Both the position numbers and the translations under genes were made by a program. This document shows positions 17,294-27,199 of a stretch of DNA of 64,000 nucleotides, piece by piece; the first letter of the stretch is position 1; every line of letters begins with the position of its first letter. The notes under the pieces are model-generated. The model worked only from the letters and a program-made list of their open reading frames with translations, ran no database searches and was not told where the DNA came from. Source of the stretch: Sphingobacteriia bacterium (GTDB lineage: Bacteria; Bacteroidota; Bacteroidia; Chitinophagales; Chitinophagaceae); NCBI GenBank assembly GCA_017304675.1, contig JAFKLS010000019.1, forward strand, positions 248,001 to 312,000, given 5' to 3'.

Positions 17294-18493
17294 TTACTGG
17301 CGGTACATATAATTTAAAGGCAACATATCTGCCAGGCCTAACCAATGCCAGTAGCCTAAAAAAAGAAGGCTGTTTTCCGGATAACAATTCCCATTTTTTT
17401 CAATTATAATATCCTTTTCTGAAGATTTTATTAGCAATGAAACAGTATAGTCTGATCTGATCAGGTTTACAAACCCAGGCGATGCGTTTGTATAATTTGC
17501 CGTTGGCGCCAATTTTCTTTTATATACCACCCGCACCATTCTATTCTGCTGTAATAAAAGCTTATATCCGGCAGCGGAATCTTTCTGAATAATCAAGTCT
17601 TTCGGGGTTTTTATTATAAAAGGAACATCTATATAATTCACTTTCACTATATCTCCGTTCTCATTTTTTATAAAGCCAGTTCCCTTATTCTCCGCATTAA
17701 CCAACATTTGTTTATAGTTGGCATCGTATTCATACAACCTATCGTAAACACTCACTTCAAATCCTTCCTGTTTCAATTTATCATTTATTGCACTACGAAT
17801 AAAGTGCATGAAAGATCCCTGAAAAGTACTTTCCCTGTTGTATTTCCATTCTTCTTCGGTAACAGTGCTTTTCGTTGTTAAAGGTTTAAAGAACAAATGC
17901 CCGCTCCAGTGAGTGGAATTGTTTTTAAAATCAATCGTAAAATCATTCAAAAAACAATTGATCAGGTAGCCGGTGCTCTCATTAAAAATGAGGATAGGTT
18001 CGTAAGCTCTAACAGTTATTTTATTTTCCTTTGCAGAATAATCATAAACAATGGCCCCTGTATTTGCCACTTCACAAGCATATGCATTGTCTGACGAGCC
18101 CAGAAATTGTTTTAAAAAAATATCCTGCCATTGCTTTTTTTGTTTTGCAAGAGTGGAATCAGGTAAAGTCGCTATATCCTCCTGTTTATTTTTAGTAATG
18201 CTAAATTTTACGATTGTATTAGCAGCAAGCTTTGAAATAGCATACTCATACAATTGAAATGCTTTTTTATAACAAACAACGTTAACTGAAGCGCCGGGCA
18301 GGGAATCAAATTTAAAATTCCCGGTACTATCAGTATACACAAAACGGGTTGTTTGATGAATAAACACTACCGCTCCTTCAATAGGTTTACCGCTTACACT
18401 ATCAATTACAGAGCCGCTGATAGAAAAAAACTGTGCGTTAGATTGTATAATGAATAGATGCGTTAAGGCAATCAGGATGTAAAAAAATTTCAA
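17294..18493 (-). CDS. Exported protein with carboxypeptidase-regulatory-like domain
   Basis: A signal peptide (FFYILIALTHLFIIQSNAQ) is followed by a CarboxypepD_reg-like beta-sandwich at about residues 23-100 (ISGSVIDSVSGKPIEGAVVF, TDSTGNFKFDSLPG). The remaining 290 residues are rich in aromatic and polar residues and resemble no enzyme I know. Such proteins are common in Bacteroidota and are usually periplasmic or outer-membrane associated. It lies 20 bases downstream of serA on the same strand and could be co-transcribed with it. Function unknown. Confidence 0.7.
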   Translation of the reverse strand: MKFFYILIALTHLFIIQSNAQFFSISGSVIDSVSGKPIEGAVVFIHQTTRFVYTDSTGNFKFDSLPGASVNVVCYKKAFQLYEYAISKLAANTIVKFSITKNKQEDIATLPDSTLAKQKKQWQDIFLKQFLGSSDNAYACEVANTGAIVYDYSAKENKITVRAYEPILIFNESTGYLINCFLNDFTIDFKNNSTHWSGHLFFKPLTTKSTVTEEEWKYNRESTFQGSFMHFIRSAINDKLKQEGFEVSVYDRLYEYDANYKQMLVNAENKGTGFIKNENGDIVKVNYIDVPFIIKTPKDLIIQKDSAAGYKLLLQQNRMVRVVYKRKLAPTANYTNASPGFVNLIRSDYTVSLLIKSSEKDIIIEKNGNCYPENSLLFLGYWHWLGLADMLPLNYMYRQ

Positions 18494-18513
18494 ACAGTAA
18501 GATTTGTATAAAT

Positions 18514-19749
18514 TTAGTACAACATTCTAACTTTAATGGTTTCTTTCACCTGTTTCAGCAATTCCAATGCTTTTTTAGAAAGTTTCTTATCTACATCGAG
18601 CACCACATAACCGATAGTATCGTTCGTTTTTAAATATTGGCCTACAATGTTAATATTGTTAGAAGACAAGCTTGAATTAATAGCACTCAATACGCCCGGA
18701 ACATTGTTATGTATATGCAGTATGCGATGTGCACCTTCTACCGGCGGCAAGCTGATAGGCGGTACCGTATGAGAACCGTTAGTAATGCCTTTTTCCAAAA
18801 AATTAAATAACTTAATGCTTACATCTTCACCAATATTTTGCTGTGCTTCTTCAGTGCTTCCGCCAATATGAGGTGTTAATATAACATTGTTCAATCCTTG
18901 CAGAGGGCTATTGAATTTATCTCCATTTTTTTCAGGTTCCCATGGAAATACATCTATTGCTGCACCACTTAACTGCCCCTCCTGCAGGGCTTTTGCCAAT
19001 GCATCCAGATCAACTACCTCTCCCCTTGCATAGTTAATTAATATGCTTCCAGGTTTAAAATTCCTGATAATGTTTTTATTGATAAGATTCTTTGTTTGAG
19101 GTGTTTCAGGAACATGTAAAGAAATAATATCAGCCTTACTTACCAGCTCTTTCAAAGATTTTGCTGCAACAGCATTGCCCAGAGGTAGCTTCGTTTCAAC
19201 ATCATAAAATAATACTTTCATACCCAGCCCTTCTGCCAGCACACTTACCTGAGAGCCTATATTGCCATATCCGATAATACCTAAAGTTTTGCCACGCAAT
19301 TCAAAACTTCCTTTGGCATCTTTCAGCCAAACGCCTTCATGTGCTGCTTTGTTCTTATCGGGTATACGGCGAATAAGCATAATAGCCAATCCTATCACCA
19401 GTTCTGCAACACTTCTTGTATTACTGTATGGCGCATTAAACACAGTAATGCCTTGTTTGGTAGCAGCTTTTAAATTCACCTGGTTAACTCCAATGCAAAA
19501 ACAACCTATTGCCTGCAATTTAGTGGCGGCTGCCAACACCTTTTCTGTAATTTGTGTTTTAGACCGAATACCTAACAGATGTACATCTTTTACTGCATTA
19601 ATCAATTCCGCTTCACTTAATGCCCCACTTATTTTTTTTACATTGGTATATCCGTTTTGTTTGAACTGCTGAACAGCTTTATCACTTATATTTTCTAAAA
19701 AAAGAATATTGATCTTTTCTTTGGGGTAACTGGTTATCGCATTGCTCAT
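18514..19749 (-). CDS. serA: D-3-phosphoglycerate dehydrogenase with ACT domain
   Basis: First enzyme of serine synthesis: oxidises 3-phosphoglycerate with NAD+. The substrate domain begins INILFLENISDKAVQQFKQ; the NAD site is LGIIGYGNIGSQVSVLAEGL; the catalytic His is in ILTPHIGGSTEEAQQNIG; and NYARGEVVDLDAL is conserved. The C-terminal ACT domain (about 335-411, HIHNNVPGVLSAINSSLSS) is the serine-sensing module, so feedback inhibition is likely. The 411-residue length matches the E. coli type. It is divergent from the serine hydrolase gene. Confidence 0.93.
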   Translation of the reverse strand: MSNAITSYPKEKINILFLENISDKAVQQFKQNGYTNVKKISGALSEAELINAVKDVHLLGIRSKTQITEKVLAAATKLQAIGCFCIGVNQVNLKAATKQGITVFNAPYSNTRSVAELVIGLAIMLIRRIPDKNKAAHEGVWLKDAKGSFELRGKTLGIIGYGNIGSQVSVLAEGLGMKVLFYDVETKLPLGNAVAAKSLKELVSKADIISLHVPETPQTKNLINKNIIRNFKPGSILINYARGEVVDLDALAKALQEGQLSGAAIDVFPWEPEKNGDKFNSPLQGLNNVILTPHIGGSTEEAQQNIGEDVSIKLFNFLEKGITNGSHTVPPISLPPVEGAHRILHIHNNVPGVLSAINSSLSSNNINIVGQYLKTNDTIGYVVLDVDKKLSKKALELLKQVKETIKVRMLY

Positions 19750-19875
19750 GCTGCGAATTTAGTCTATAATTTTTATTAACTATCCCATGCAAAGATTTTA
19801 TCCACGAATTCACATTCGTTGTTTATAAAAAACAGAAACAACTACATTTGCTGCTTTCCATTTTTTATTTTGAGC

Positions 19876-21087
19876 ATGCAACGACTTCTTATTATTGTTC
19901 TGAATGTTTTTTTGTTCTCCTCCTGTCATTCACAAGATAGCAACCATTCTCAACCTGCTTCTGTTACTAAACCTTTTTTCAGGCCTTTAACGGAAACGGA
20001 AAAAAATAATTATGCAAATGCTATCGAGCCTTTTTATGACAAGTTGTTAAGGCGAAGCGGTTTTAACGGTGCCATACTGGTTGCAAAAAACGGTGAGGTA
20101 GTTTTTGAAGATTACAGAGGCTTCGTTAACTTAAAAACAAAAGAACCGATAACGGCAGAATCTTCCTTTCATTTGGCTTCCGTTTCCAAAACATTTACGG
20201 GGATGACCATCCTTAAACTGATAGAGCAGGGAAGACTAGGTTTGCAGGATGATGTAAGAAAATACCTGCCCGACTTTCCCTATCAGAATATTACAATTAA
20301 ATTGTTATTAACCCATAGGAGCGGCTTGCCTAATTACCTCAATTTTGTAGATAACTCAAGAGTAGAATACTATCAGGTTAAAACGAAAAAAGGGAAAACA
20401 GTTACGAGAAAAAGAGTTGTTAAAGTAAAGTCGGACATTACCAGGTTGCTTACTAACGAAACACTTTATCAATACCTCGTTAATAAACGGCCCCCCATAC
20501 AGTCTCAGCCAGACAGGTTATTCAATTACTGTAATACAAATTATGCTTTACTTGCTTATATCATTGAAAAGATTACCAAACAATCTTTTCCGGAATATAT
20601 GAAAGACAGTGTATTTGTTCCATTAGGGATGAATCATACATATATTTTCAGCATTAAAGATTCAGCTGCCTATCAACCTACTTACAGAGGCAATAGCCCC
20701 TGGCCCATGGATAAGCTCGATTGCGTGTATGGCGATAAAAATGTTTACAGCACGGTAAGAGATATGCTGCTTTGGGATAAGGCCTTGTACCAAAACAAAT
20801 TTGTTTCTGCCAACACTTTTAATATGGCTATTCAACCCTTTACATATGAAAGAAGGGCCGGGCATTATTATGGCTTAGGCTGGCACCTACTAAATACTCC
20901 GCCAGATCCCATCATTCCCTATCATAACGGTAAATGGCATGGTACTAACAGCGTTTTTAAAAGAATTATATCCGATTCGGCAACAATTATTGTAATTGGT
21001 AACAAGCTTAACAACAATATTTATAAAACGGGCCAATTAAGTATGATATTTACAGGAAAGGCGGATACCACAAAGCCTGAGGAATAA
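19876..21087 (+). CDS. Serine hydrolase, class C beta-lactamase family, probable lipoprotein
   Basis: Beta-lactamase/transpeptidase-like fold. The nucleophile motif is SVSK (about residues 102-105), the second motif YCN lies in FNYCNTNYALLAYII, and the third is HNG in YHNGKWHGTNSVF. The N-terminus QRLLIIVLNVFLFSSC looks like a lipoprotein signal ending at Cys17. The frame opens 19 codons earlier, but the ATG at 19876 starts the signal. A Lys-rich insertion (VKTKKGKTVTRKRVVKVKSD) between motifs 1 and 2 is unusual. Likely a periplasmic esterase or peptidase rather than a resistance enzyme; substrate unknown. Confidence 0.82.
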   Translation: MQRLLIIVLNVFLFSSCHSQDSNHSQPASVTKPFFRPLTETEKNNYANAIEPFYDKLLRRSGFNGAILVAKNGEVVFEDYRGFVNLKTKEPITAESSFHLASVSKTFTGMTILKLIEQGRLGLQDDVRKYLPDFPYQNITIKLLLTHRSGLPNYLNFVDNSRVEYYQVKTKKGKTVTRKRVVKVKSDITRLLTNETLYQYLVNKRPPIQSQPDRLFNYCNTNYALLAYIIEKITKQSFPEYMKDSVFVPLGMNHTYIFSIKDSAAYQPTYRGNSPWPMDKLDCVYGDKNVYSTVRDMLLWDKALYQNKFVSANTFNMAIQPFTYERRAGHYYGLGWHLLNTPPDPIIPYHNGKWHGTNSVFKRIISDSATIIVIGNKLNNNIYKTGQLSMIFTGKADTTKPEE

Positions 21088-21239
21088 AAAAGATTCTATA
21101 CATGGCCTGTATTAATGTGGCCTGAAAAAAGGCTTACTGCTAAACCTTAGGGTGTTTGCTGATTTTGAAAATTGTATTATCCTGCATTTCCCTATTTTTG
21201 CCGTCCTATAAAAAAACCAGGAAAATTTAAAAACTGTTT

Positions 21240-23495
21240 ATGACCAACCTCCTTTTCTACTCGGTGCCTGCCATGGGTTTGTTAGGCCTGTTGTACACGT
21301 TAATTAAGTTTAATTGGGTTTCCAAGCAAGATGCTGGTAATGAAAGAATGAAAGAAATAAGCACTTATATAGCAGAAGGTGCTATGGCTTTTTTAAAAGC
21401 TGAATGGAAAATACTTTCTTACTTCGTTGTTGTTGTTGCCATTTTACTAGGGTTTATGGCTACCAAAAACCCCAACTCCGATTGGAGAATTGCTATTGCT
21501 TTTGTTATTGGAGCAGTAAGCAGCGCATTAGCCGGTTATATTGGGATGAAAGTAGCCACTAAAGCCAATGTGCGCACTGCCAATGCTGCCAGAACAAGTT
21601 TATCTAAAGCCTTATCTGTTTCTTTTACCGGAGGATCTGTAATGGGTTTAGGCGTTGCCGGCCTTGCTGTTTTAGGCTTGGGTGGATTGTATATAATTTT
21701 AAAAGAAATGTTTGCACCTGGTGCGGCTGCCAATTCTGAAGAAATGGTTAAAACCATTGAGGTACTCACTGGCTTTTCCCTAGGTGCGGAATCGATTGCG
21801 TTATTTGCACGCGTAGGTGGCGGTATTTATACAAAAGCTGCCGATGTAGGGGCCGATTTAGTGGGTAAAGTAGAAGCCGGTATTCCGGAAGATGACCCAC
21901 GTAATCCTGCTACAATTGCAGACAATGTAGGCGATAATGTGGGTGATGTTGCCGGTATGGGAGCCGATTTATTCGGTTCGTATGTAGCCACTGTGTTGGC
22001 AACAATGGTATTAGGGCAGGAAACAAAATCTGTTGATCAGTTTGGTGGTTTTGCCCCTATTTTATTACCGATGTTAATTGCCGGTACAGGTATTATTTTC
22101 TCCATTATAGGCACTTTATTTGTTCGTGTAAGCGATGCAGCAGGCATTAATACTTCTAATGTGCAAAAAGCATTGAACTTGGGTAACTGGGGTTCTATTA
22201 TTTTAACCGCTATTGCATGTGCTTTTTTGGTAAATTATCTATTGCCGGAAAATATGAGCCTGCGTGGTCATGATTTTACCAAATGGGGCGTGCTGGGTGC
22301 CATTGCAGTAGGCTTATTTGTAGGCACTTTAATGAGTATCATTACAGAATATTACACGGCTATGGGAAAACGCCCTGTATTATCCATCATACGTCAATCT
22401 TCCACAGGCCACGCTACTAATGTTATTGGCGGATTGGCTATTGGTATGGAATCTACCCTCTTACCAATTCTTGTTTTGGCAAGCGGTATATGGGGTTCTT
22501 TTGAATGTGCAGGTTTATATGGTGTGGCTATTGCCGCAGCGGGTATGATGGCTACTACTGCCATGCAACTGGCTATTGATGCTTTTGGCCCAATTGCAGA
22601 TAATGCCGGCGGTATTGCAGAGATGAGCGAATTACCCAAAGAAGTTCGTGAAAAAACAGATGTATTAGACGCTGTTGGAAATACTACTGCTGCTACCGGA
22701 AAAGGTTTTGCCATTGCTTCGGCAGCCTTAACTGCACTGGCCCTGTTTGCAGCCTATGTGGGAGTAATTAATAACAACGGTTATACCATGGCAGGTATTG
22801 ATATTTATAAAGCCAAAGTACTGGCAAGTTTATTTGTTGGTGCTATGATACCTTTTATATTTTCTTCTTTGGCTATTCGTGCAGTTGGACAAGCTGCCAT
22901 GAGTATGGTAGAAGAAGTTCGCCGCCAGTTTAAAACAATTGCAGGCATTATGGAGGGAACTGCAAAACCTGAATATGATAAATGTGTTGCCATTTCTACA
23001 GAGGCTTCTATTAAGAAAATGATGGTTCCCGGTGCTATTGCCATTGTTTCGCCTATTCTTGTAGGCTTTGTTTTAGGGCCTGAAGCTTTGGGAGGCTTTT
23101 TAGCAGGTGCAACCGTAAGCGGCGTATTAATGGGTATGTTTCAGAATAATGCCGGCGGTGCATGGGATAACGCTAAAAAATCTTTCGAGAAAGGCGTAGA
23201 AATTAATGGTGAAACTTATTATAAAAAATCAGAGCCGCATAAAGCTTCTGTAACAGGCGATACTGTGGGAGATCCTTTTAAAGATACTTCTGGTCCTTCC
23301 ATGAACATCTTAATCAAATTAATGTCTATCGTTTCTTTGGTTATTGCACCTACTTTAGCCCAAGTGCATAAAACTAGTATTGTGGTAAAAACTCCTGCAA
23401 AAAATATAGAGATAAAAGCGAACAATACCAGTATTTCTGCTGATCAAACTGCAGAGCTTGGTAATACAAAAACTTTAGATCTCACAAAGAAGTAA
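21240..23495 (+). CDS. hppA: Membrane H+/Na+-translocating pyrophosphatase, K+-dependent type
   Basis: Ion pump driven by PPi hydrolysis in the inner membrane. About 16 helices are spread over 751 residues. The substrate-binding signature is [20 protein letters not shown], with [18 protein letters not shown] after it; [19 protein letters not shown] and [14 protein letters not shown] are the other conserved acidic blocks. [20 protein letters not shown] carries Ala and Gly where K+-independent pumps have Lys and Thr, indicating a K+-dependent enzyme. Whether it pumps Na+ or H+ cannot be settled by eye. A soluble tail of about 45 residues follows the last helix. A hairpin terminator follows. Confidence 0.93.
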   Translation: MTNLLFYSVPAMGLLGLLYTLIKFNWVSKQDAGNERMKEISTYIAEGAMAFLKAEWKILSYFVVVVAILLGFMATKNPNSDWRIAIAFVIGAVSSALAGYIGMKVATKANVRTANAARTSLSKALSVSFTGGSVMGLGVAGLAVLGLGGLYIILKEMFAPGAAANSEEMVKTIEVLTGFSLGAESIALFARVGGGIYTKAADVGADLVGKVEAGIPEDDPRNPATIADNVGDNVGDVAGMGADLFGSYVATVLATMVLGQETKSVDQFGGFAPILLPMLIAGTGIIFSIIGTLFVRVSDAAGINTSNVQKALNLGNWGSIILTAIACAFLVNYLLPENMSLRGHDFTKWGVLGAIAVGLFVGTLMSIITEYYTAMGKRPVLSIIRQSSTGHATNVIGGLAIGMESTLLPILVLASGIWGSFECAGLYGVAIAAAGMMATTAMQLAIDAFGPIADNAGGIAEMSELPKEVREKTDVLDAVGNTTAATGKGFAIASAALTALALFAAYVGVINNNGYTMAGIDIYKAKVLASLFVGAMIPFIFSSLAIRAVGQAAMSMVEEVRRQFKTIAGIMEGTAKPEYDKCVAISTEASIKKMMVPGAIAIVSPILVGFVLGPEALGGFLAGATVSGVLMGMFQNNAGGAWDNAKKSFEKGVEINGETYYKKSEPHKASVTGDTVGDPFKDTSGPSMNILIKLMSIVSLVIAPTLAQVHKTSIVVKTPAKNIEIKANNTSISADQTAELGNTKTLDLTKK

Positions 23496-23572
23496 AGCCA
23501 GAAGCATAGTTTTTGCGGTGTTAACATGCCACAAAACACAATAAAAAGCCTGGCTGAAAAATAATTACAGTG

Positions 23573-23600
23573 AATCCCCTGTTAATCAGGGGATTTTTTA
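23573..23600 (+). terminator. Intrinsic terminator after hppA
   Basis: Perfect 9-bp stem AATCCCCTG / CAGGGGATT with a TTAAT loop and a following T tract, 78 bases after the hppA stop. Confidence 0.88.
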
Positions 23601-23638
23601 TTATCTACATCTCTCATTGATATGATTGTTTAAAAACA

Positions 23639-23669
23639 TTTGTTTTTGTAACGTTTTTTACTACTTTTA
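23639..23669 (+). promoter_or_regulatory. Putative Bacteroidota sigma promoter
   Basis: TTTG (23639-23642), then 19 bases, then TACTTTTA (23662-23669) fits the phylum pattern TTTG-N19/21-TAnnTTTG with one mismatch. It would start transcription about 25 bases before the small exported protein gene at 23700. Confidence 0.45.
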
Positions 23670-23699
23670 CGTCATCCAATTACCTATAAACCAAATCCA

Positions 23700-23963
23700 A
23701 TGTTCAGTAAATTAAAACTCAACTTAACAGTTGCTTTCACTGTACTTTCCCTAATTACCGTTGCCGCATTAGTACCAACTACCAACATGTTTGGTAAAAA
23801 ATTCAACTCAAAACTGGATTTTTCCTGCTGTAAAGGAGATCAGTTGTATATCCATCATTTCTATACCAAACAGTTTTTTTGGGCCGAGGTTGGAAACGGT
23901 TATGTTATTGAACCTGTAGGCAGGCCTACGCCAGAGGGCTGCAATATTCAATGCGAAGATTAA
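23700..23963 (+). CDS. Small exported Cys-containing protein, unknown function
   Basis: An 87-residue protein with an N-terminal hydrophobic segment (LNLTVAFTVLSLITVAALVP) acting as signal peptide or anchor, and a 60-residue mature part with two cysteine pairs: DFSCCKGDQLYIHHFYTKQF near the start and EGCNIQCED at the end. The pairing suggests disulfides outside the cytoplasm. It has its own promoter-like sequence and lies 88 bases before the BlaI/M56 pair. I do not recognise the family. Confidence 0.6.
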   Translation: MFSKLKLNLTVAFTVLSLITVAALVPTTNMFGKKFNSKLDFSCCKGDQLYIHHFYTKQFFWAEVGNGYVIEPVGRPTPEGCNIQCED

Positions 23964-24032
23964 ACTCCTGTTCAGAGCAGGCTAAATTTAGTTTTTTTTA
24001 AGAATTGGTTTCGTTTGACTTTAGTATATTGC

Positions 24033-24048
24033 TACGAAATAAATCGTA
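24033..24048. promoter_or_regulatory. Candidate BlaI-type operator
   Basis: Perfect inverted repeat TACGA-N6-TCGTA ending four bases before the blaI-like ATG. BlaI/MecI repressors bind short dyads over their own promoter, so autoregulation of the BlaI-M56 operon is likely. A possible -7-like TATATTG lies at 24025-24031, which would put the dyad over the transcription start. Confidence 0.6.
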
Positions 24049-24051
24049 CCA

Positions 24052-24456
24052 ATGACCGCAAGTTTTAATGTGAAACAGTTGGCATCTTCTAAACCTACGG
24101 AAAGTGAATTGGCCATACTTAATATATTATGGCTGAAAGAAGAAGCAACAGTACGGGAAGTACACGAAATATTAAGCGAACAAAAAGAAAGTGGCTACAC
24201 CACCACGCTTAAGCTATTGCAAATTATGTTTGATAAAGGTTTGGTAAGCCGTAACGATAGCAGCAAAGTACATATTTACAAAGCCAATATATCTAAAGAA
24301 TCTACACAGCACCAGTTTTTAGACAGGATGATTGATACATTATTTAATGGATCGTCTTCTCAGTTGGTTTTACAGGCTTTAGGCAATAAAGCACATTCAA
24401 AGGAAGAGTTGGAAGTAATTGAAAAATTAATCACCGATCTTAAATCTAAAGCATAA
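24052..24456 (+). CDS. BlaI/MecI/CopY family repressor
   Basis: Winged-helix repressor. PTESELAILNILWLKEEATV is helix 1-2, REVHEILSEQKESGYTTTLK the recognition helix, and LLQIMFDKGLVSR leads into the wing. The C-terminal helices (about 80-134) give dimerisation. Such repressors are inactivated by proteolysis triggered by the partner M56 membrane protease, encoded directly downstream with a one-base overlap (TAATG). A dyad just upstream is a fitting operator. No beta-lactamase gene is adjacent, so the regulated response is unknown. Confidence 0.9.
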   Translation: MTASFNVKQLASSKPTESELAILNILWLKEEATVREVHEILSEQKESGYTTTLKLLQIMFDKGLVSRNDSSKVHIYKANISKESTQHQFLDRMIDTLFNGSSSQLVLQALGNKAHSKEELEVIEKLITDLKSKA

Positions 24457-26045
24457 TGCTTTCATTGCTTCATTCAACGTTCCTGAATGCAATTAGTATG
24501 TGTATACTTTGGAGTATATTACAAATGGCATTCATATGGTTTGTTTATGTAAGTATTATTAATACCGGTAAGATTTCTTTTAGAGGTAAATATTGCCTTT
24601 CCATTCTTTTCCTGTTAATCGGTTTTGCTGCAACAATTATTACCTTTTTCTTTTTTTATACACATACAAACTATCAATACAGTTCTCCTGTTGCTATCAA
24701 TAGCTTGCAAATACGTATACCTGCGCTACAGCAGTTTACATTAATTGTTTCGTCTGTTGTAATGCCCGCCATTGCACTATTGTATTTTGTTTTATTGGTA
24801 AAGAACTTTATGGTTCTTTTATTTCAGTTATGGAGTATTAATGCAGCGCAGCCTGATTTTAGTTCAACTTTCGTCGTAAACAGACTGGAAGAGTTACAGC
24901 GGTTTGTACTAAGCCATACACGGTTGTTCGCTAAAAAAATACCTGTTAAGATTATTCTATCTTTTCAGGCTGTTACACCTTTCACATCAGGCATTTTAAA
25001 ACCTGTTATTGTATTGCCTGTATCAATGTTCTCCTACCTAACTGCTGAACAAATAGAAGCTGTTGTGGTGCATGAATTGGCCCATATCAGGCGCAACGAC
25101 TATCTTGTCAATTTTATTTTATATATCGTTGAAACAATTTTATTTTTCAATCCGTTTATAAAACGTTTGGGAGAGGAAATAAAGAATACGCGTGAAGCGA
25201 TCTGCGATCAATATGTTATAGATCACCATTATCCTAAACTAGTGTATGCTGAAGCACTTTTACAAATTGCCAAGCAAAGAATAACCCCTGTTTCAAAGGT
25301 TATTGTTAATGCTGTTGATAACCGTTTTCATCTTTTAGAGCGTATTCAATTCATTGTTGCAGTTAACACAAAACAAAACTTTTCTTTAAAGTATATAAAA
25401 GGTTTAATGCCGGCGATATTAATTAGCGCTTTCTTAATTGCTATTACCAACCAATCACAGCCGGGCGGGTTAAGTCTGCAAAAAACGATTCCCCCAATAT
25501 ATAATAATCAAAAAGAACTGCTTAAAAAGCAATATGCTGTTATTAAAGAGCCTAAAAGATTATTGAATGAAACGGCGGGGGGGATTACGAAAAACCGTAT
25601 AGCACCACCTCCGGAAGCTATTGTTATTTCAGATGCCAACCAATGGCAGCACGATGTTGAACAAAAACTATTGGCTTTGCAGGATGCATCTGTAAAAAAC
25701 GATTTTAACAATCCTGTTTTATCAGAAATATTAAATGATGTACGCAATCAGCTGAACGATGCCCGGCTGCAACGCCAATTAAAAACAAATACGGTGTTGG
25801 CAGATTCTGTAAGAATGGTTCTGCAAGAAAAAATACTTAATAAACTGTATCCAAAATATCATTCACCTGATAATCCCGTTTTTGTTCAAACAGGTTCTAT
25901 AAGAAAAACAGATACTCCGGCAATTAAAATGGTGAGTGATACTGTTCAACTCAATAACAAAAAAGAAATCATCAGCATTTACAGTAACAGTAAAAATGAT
26001 CTCCTGATCAGTATCCAGCCGCTTTCAGATAAAAAATTCTATTGA
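24456..26045 (+). CDS. M56 family membrane metallopeptidase (BlaR1-like)
   Basis: Membrane sensor protease partner of the BlaI-like repressor. Hydrophobic helices lie at about 14-34, 46-68, 93-113 and 310-325. The zinc motif HELAH is at residues 206-210 in VVVHELAHIRRNDYLVN, and the downstream acidic segment EEIKNTREAICDQYVI supplies the third ligand region. After the last helix there is an extracytoplasmic tail of about 200 polar residues without any penicillin-binding SxxK domain, so it does not sense beta-lactams the way BlaR1 does. It starts within the repressor stop codon. Confidence 0.88.
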   Translation: MLSLLHSTFLNAISMCILWSILQMAFIWFVYVSIINTGKISFRGKYCLSILFLLIGFAATIITFFFFYTHTNYQYSSPVAINSLQIRIPALQQFTLIVSSVVMPAIALLYFVLLVKNFMVLLFQLWSINAAQPDFSSTFVVNRLEELQRFVLSHTRLFAKKIPVKIILSFQAVTPFTSGILKPVIVLPVSMFSYLTAEQIEAVVVHELAHIRRNDYLVNFILYIVETILFFNPFIKRLGEEIKNTREAICDQYVIDHHYPKLVYAEALLQIAKQRITPVSKVIVNAVDNRFHLLERIQFIVAVNTKQNFSLKYIKGLMPAILISAFLIAITNQSQPGGLSLQKTIPPIYNNQKELLKKQYAVIKEPKRLLNETAGGITKNRIAPPPEAIVISDANQWQHDVEQKLLALQDASVKNDFNNPVLSEILNDVRNQLNDARLQRQLKTNTVLADSVRMVLQEKILNKLYPKYHSPDNPVFVQTGSIRKTDTPAIKMVSDTVQLNNKKEIISIYSNSKNDLLISIQPLSDKKFY

Positions 26046-26062
26046 CAGATAGGAAGATGATT

Positions 26063-27079
26063 CTATACTTCTATTCCCAACCCGTAAGGATAAGTAAGAG
26101 ATACCTGCCCATAGTTGAATGCAATACCTTTTGCAAAATCATCAGTTAACAATAAAGGGCCATCCATATCGGCATAATCTAACTGGGGGAAAAAATTAGC
26201 AATGGCTGCAGAACCCACAGAGCATTCATTCATACTACCCATCATTACCTGCAAACCTAAACTTCTAGCCTCTTTTATCATACGTAAAGCAGGTGTAATG
26301 CCACTGCATTTGGTGAGTTTTATATTAATACCGTGAAAACGATTTGTACATTTTTGTACATCCTGTTCTGAAACACAACTCTCATCAGCAAACAAAGGCA
26401 ACACAGATTCTTTATATAATATCTCCATATCTCCCCAACTATCTTTTGCCAGAGGCTGTTCTATAAATTCCACATTAAGTGTTTTTAATTGAGGTATTTT
26501 ATCCAATGCTTCTTCCAGGCTCCAGCCAGCATTGGCATCAATCCTGAAAACAGCATCAGTTTCTTCTCTCAAAGCTTTTATAATGGCAATATCTTCATCT
26601 GTGCCTAATTTTATTTTGTATACAGGCCATGGCTTTGCTTTCATTTTAGCCACCATTTTCGGAATACTGTCAATTCCTATCGTATAATCCGTAATGGTTG
26701 TATTGTTCCATTCTGTATGCCATAACTTATATAAATTTTGTTGGTGCATTTTACCATAAAGATCCCAGCCTGCCATATCCAATGCACATACCAGAAAGGG
26801 GTTAGCAGGTATTAAATGATGGAGAAAATGCCAAAAACGATCGGGTTCAGTAAAAGCAAATTTTTCAATATTCGGTTTATTTTTTTCCAAATCGGCAATC
26901 ATTTCCTCTACCGAAATATTGTAATAAGTAATAGCCGGTGCTTCTCCATAACCTATCCAGTTACCAAGTTGTAATGCAACAATTAAAGATGGTTGGTGTG
27001 TTTTGGTTCTTCCGTTAGAAATGGTAAAAGGATATTGAAAAGGAAGATTTATTTGTTTGTAATGAATGTTTAACGCCAT
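26063..27079 (-). CDS. L-Ala-D/L-Glu dipeptide epimerase (enolase superfamily)
   Basis: Mandelate racemase/enolase superfamily member acting on dipeptides from murein turnover. YKIKLGTDEDIA holds the KxK base; metal ligands are D in FRIDANAGW, E in FIEQPL and D in FADES; the opposite lysine is in INIKLTKCSG. The C-terminal DxD in YADMDGPLLL is the dipeptide-epimerase mark. The frame runs 40 codons further up, but that extension crosses a terminator hairpin, so the ATG at 27079 is chosen (338 residues). Exact dipeptide preference is unknown. Confidence 0.85.
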   Translation of the reverse strand: MALNIHYKQINLPFQYPFTISNGRTKTHQPSLIVALQLGNWIGYGEAPAITYYNISVEEMIADLEKNKPNIEKFAFTEPDRFWHFLHHLIPANPFLVCALDMAGWDLYGKMHQQNLYKLWHTEWNNTTITDYTIGIDSIPKMVAKMKAKPWPVYKIKLGTDEDIAIIKALREETDAVFRIDANAGWSLEEALDKIPQLKTLNVEFIEQPLAKDSWGDMEILYKESVLPLFADESCVSEQDVQKCTNRFHGINIKLTKCSGITPALRMIKEARSLGLQVMMGSMNECSVGSAAIANFFPQLDYADMDGPLLLTDDFAKGIAFNYGQVSLTYPYGLGIEV

Positions 27080-27141
27080 AGCTGAAGCAATATAATAAGG
27101 CCTGTAAAGTACATAAAGTTTTAACCTAAAAATAAACAGAA

Positions 27142-27169
27142 TAAAAAAGCAGTGCTGCAACACACTGCT
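27142..27169 (-). terminator. Intrinsic terminator after malQ
   Basis: On the minus strand, stem AGCAGTG / CACTGCT with an 8-base loop is followed by TTTTTATT. It separates the malQ stop (27200) from the epimerase start (27079) and argues that these are separate transcripts. Confidence 0.75.
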
Positions 27170-27199
27170 GTTATTAAGTATTATTGTACAGCATTTCAC

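Noticed and set aside
22394..22714. Antisense open frame within hppA
   Set aside because: Opposite-strand shadow of a strongly conserved gene; its composition follows from the hppA codons.
27080..27199. 40-codon N-terminal extension of the dipeptide epimerase
   Set aside because: It crosses the malQ terminator and does not match the family start.
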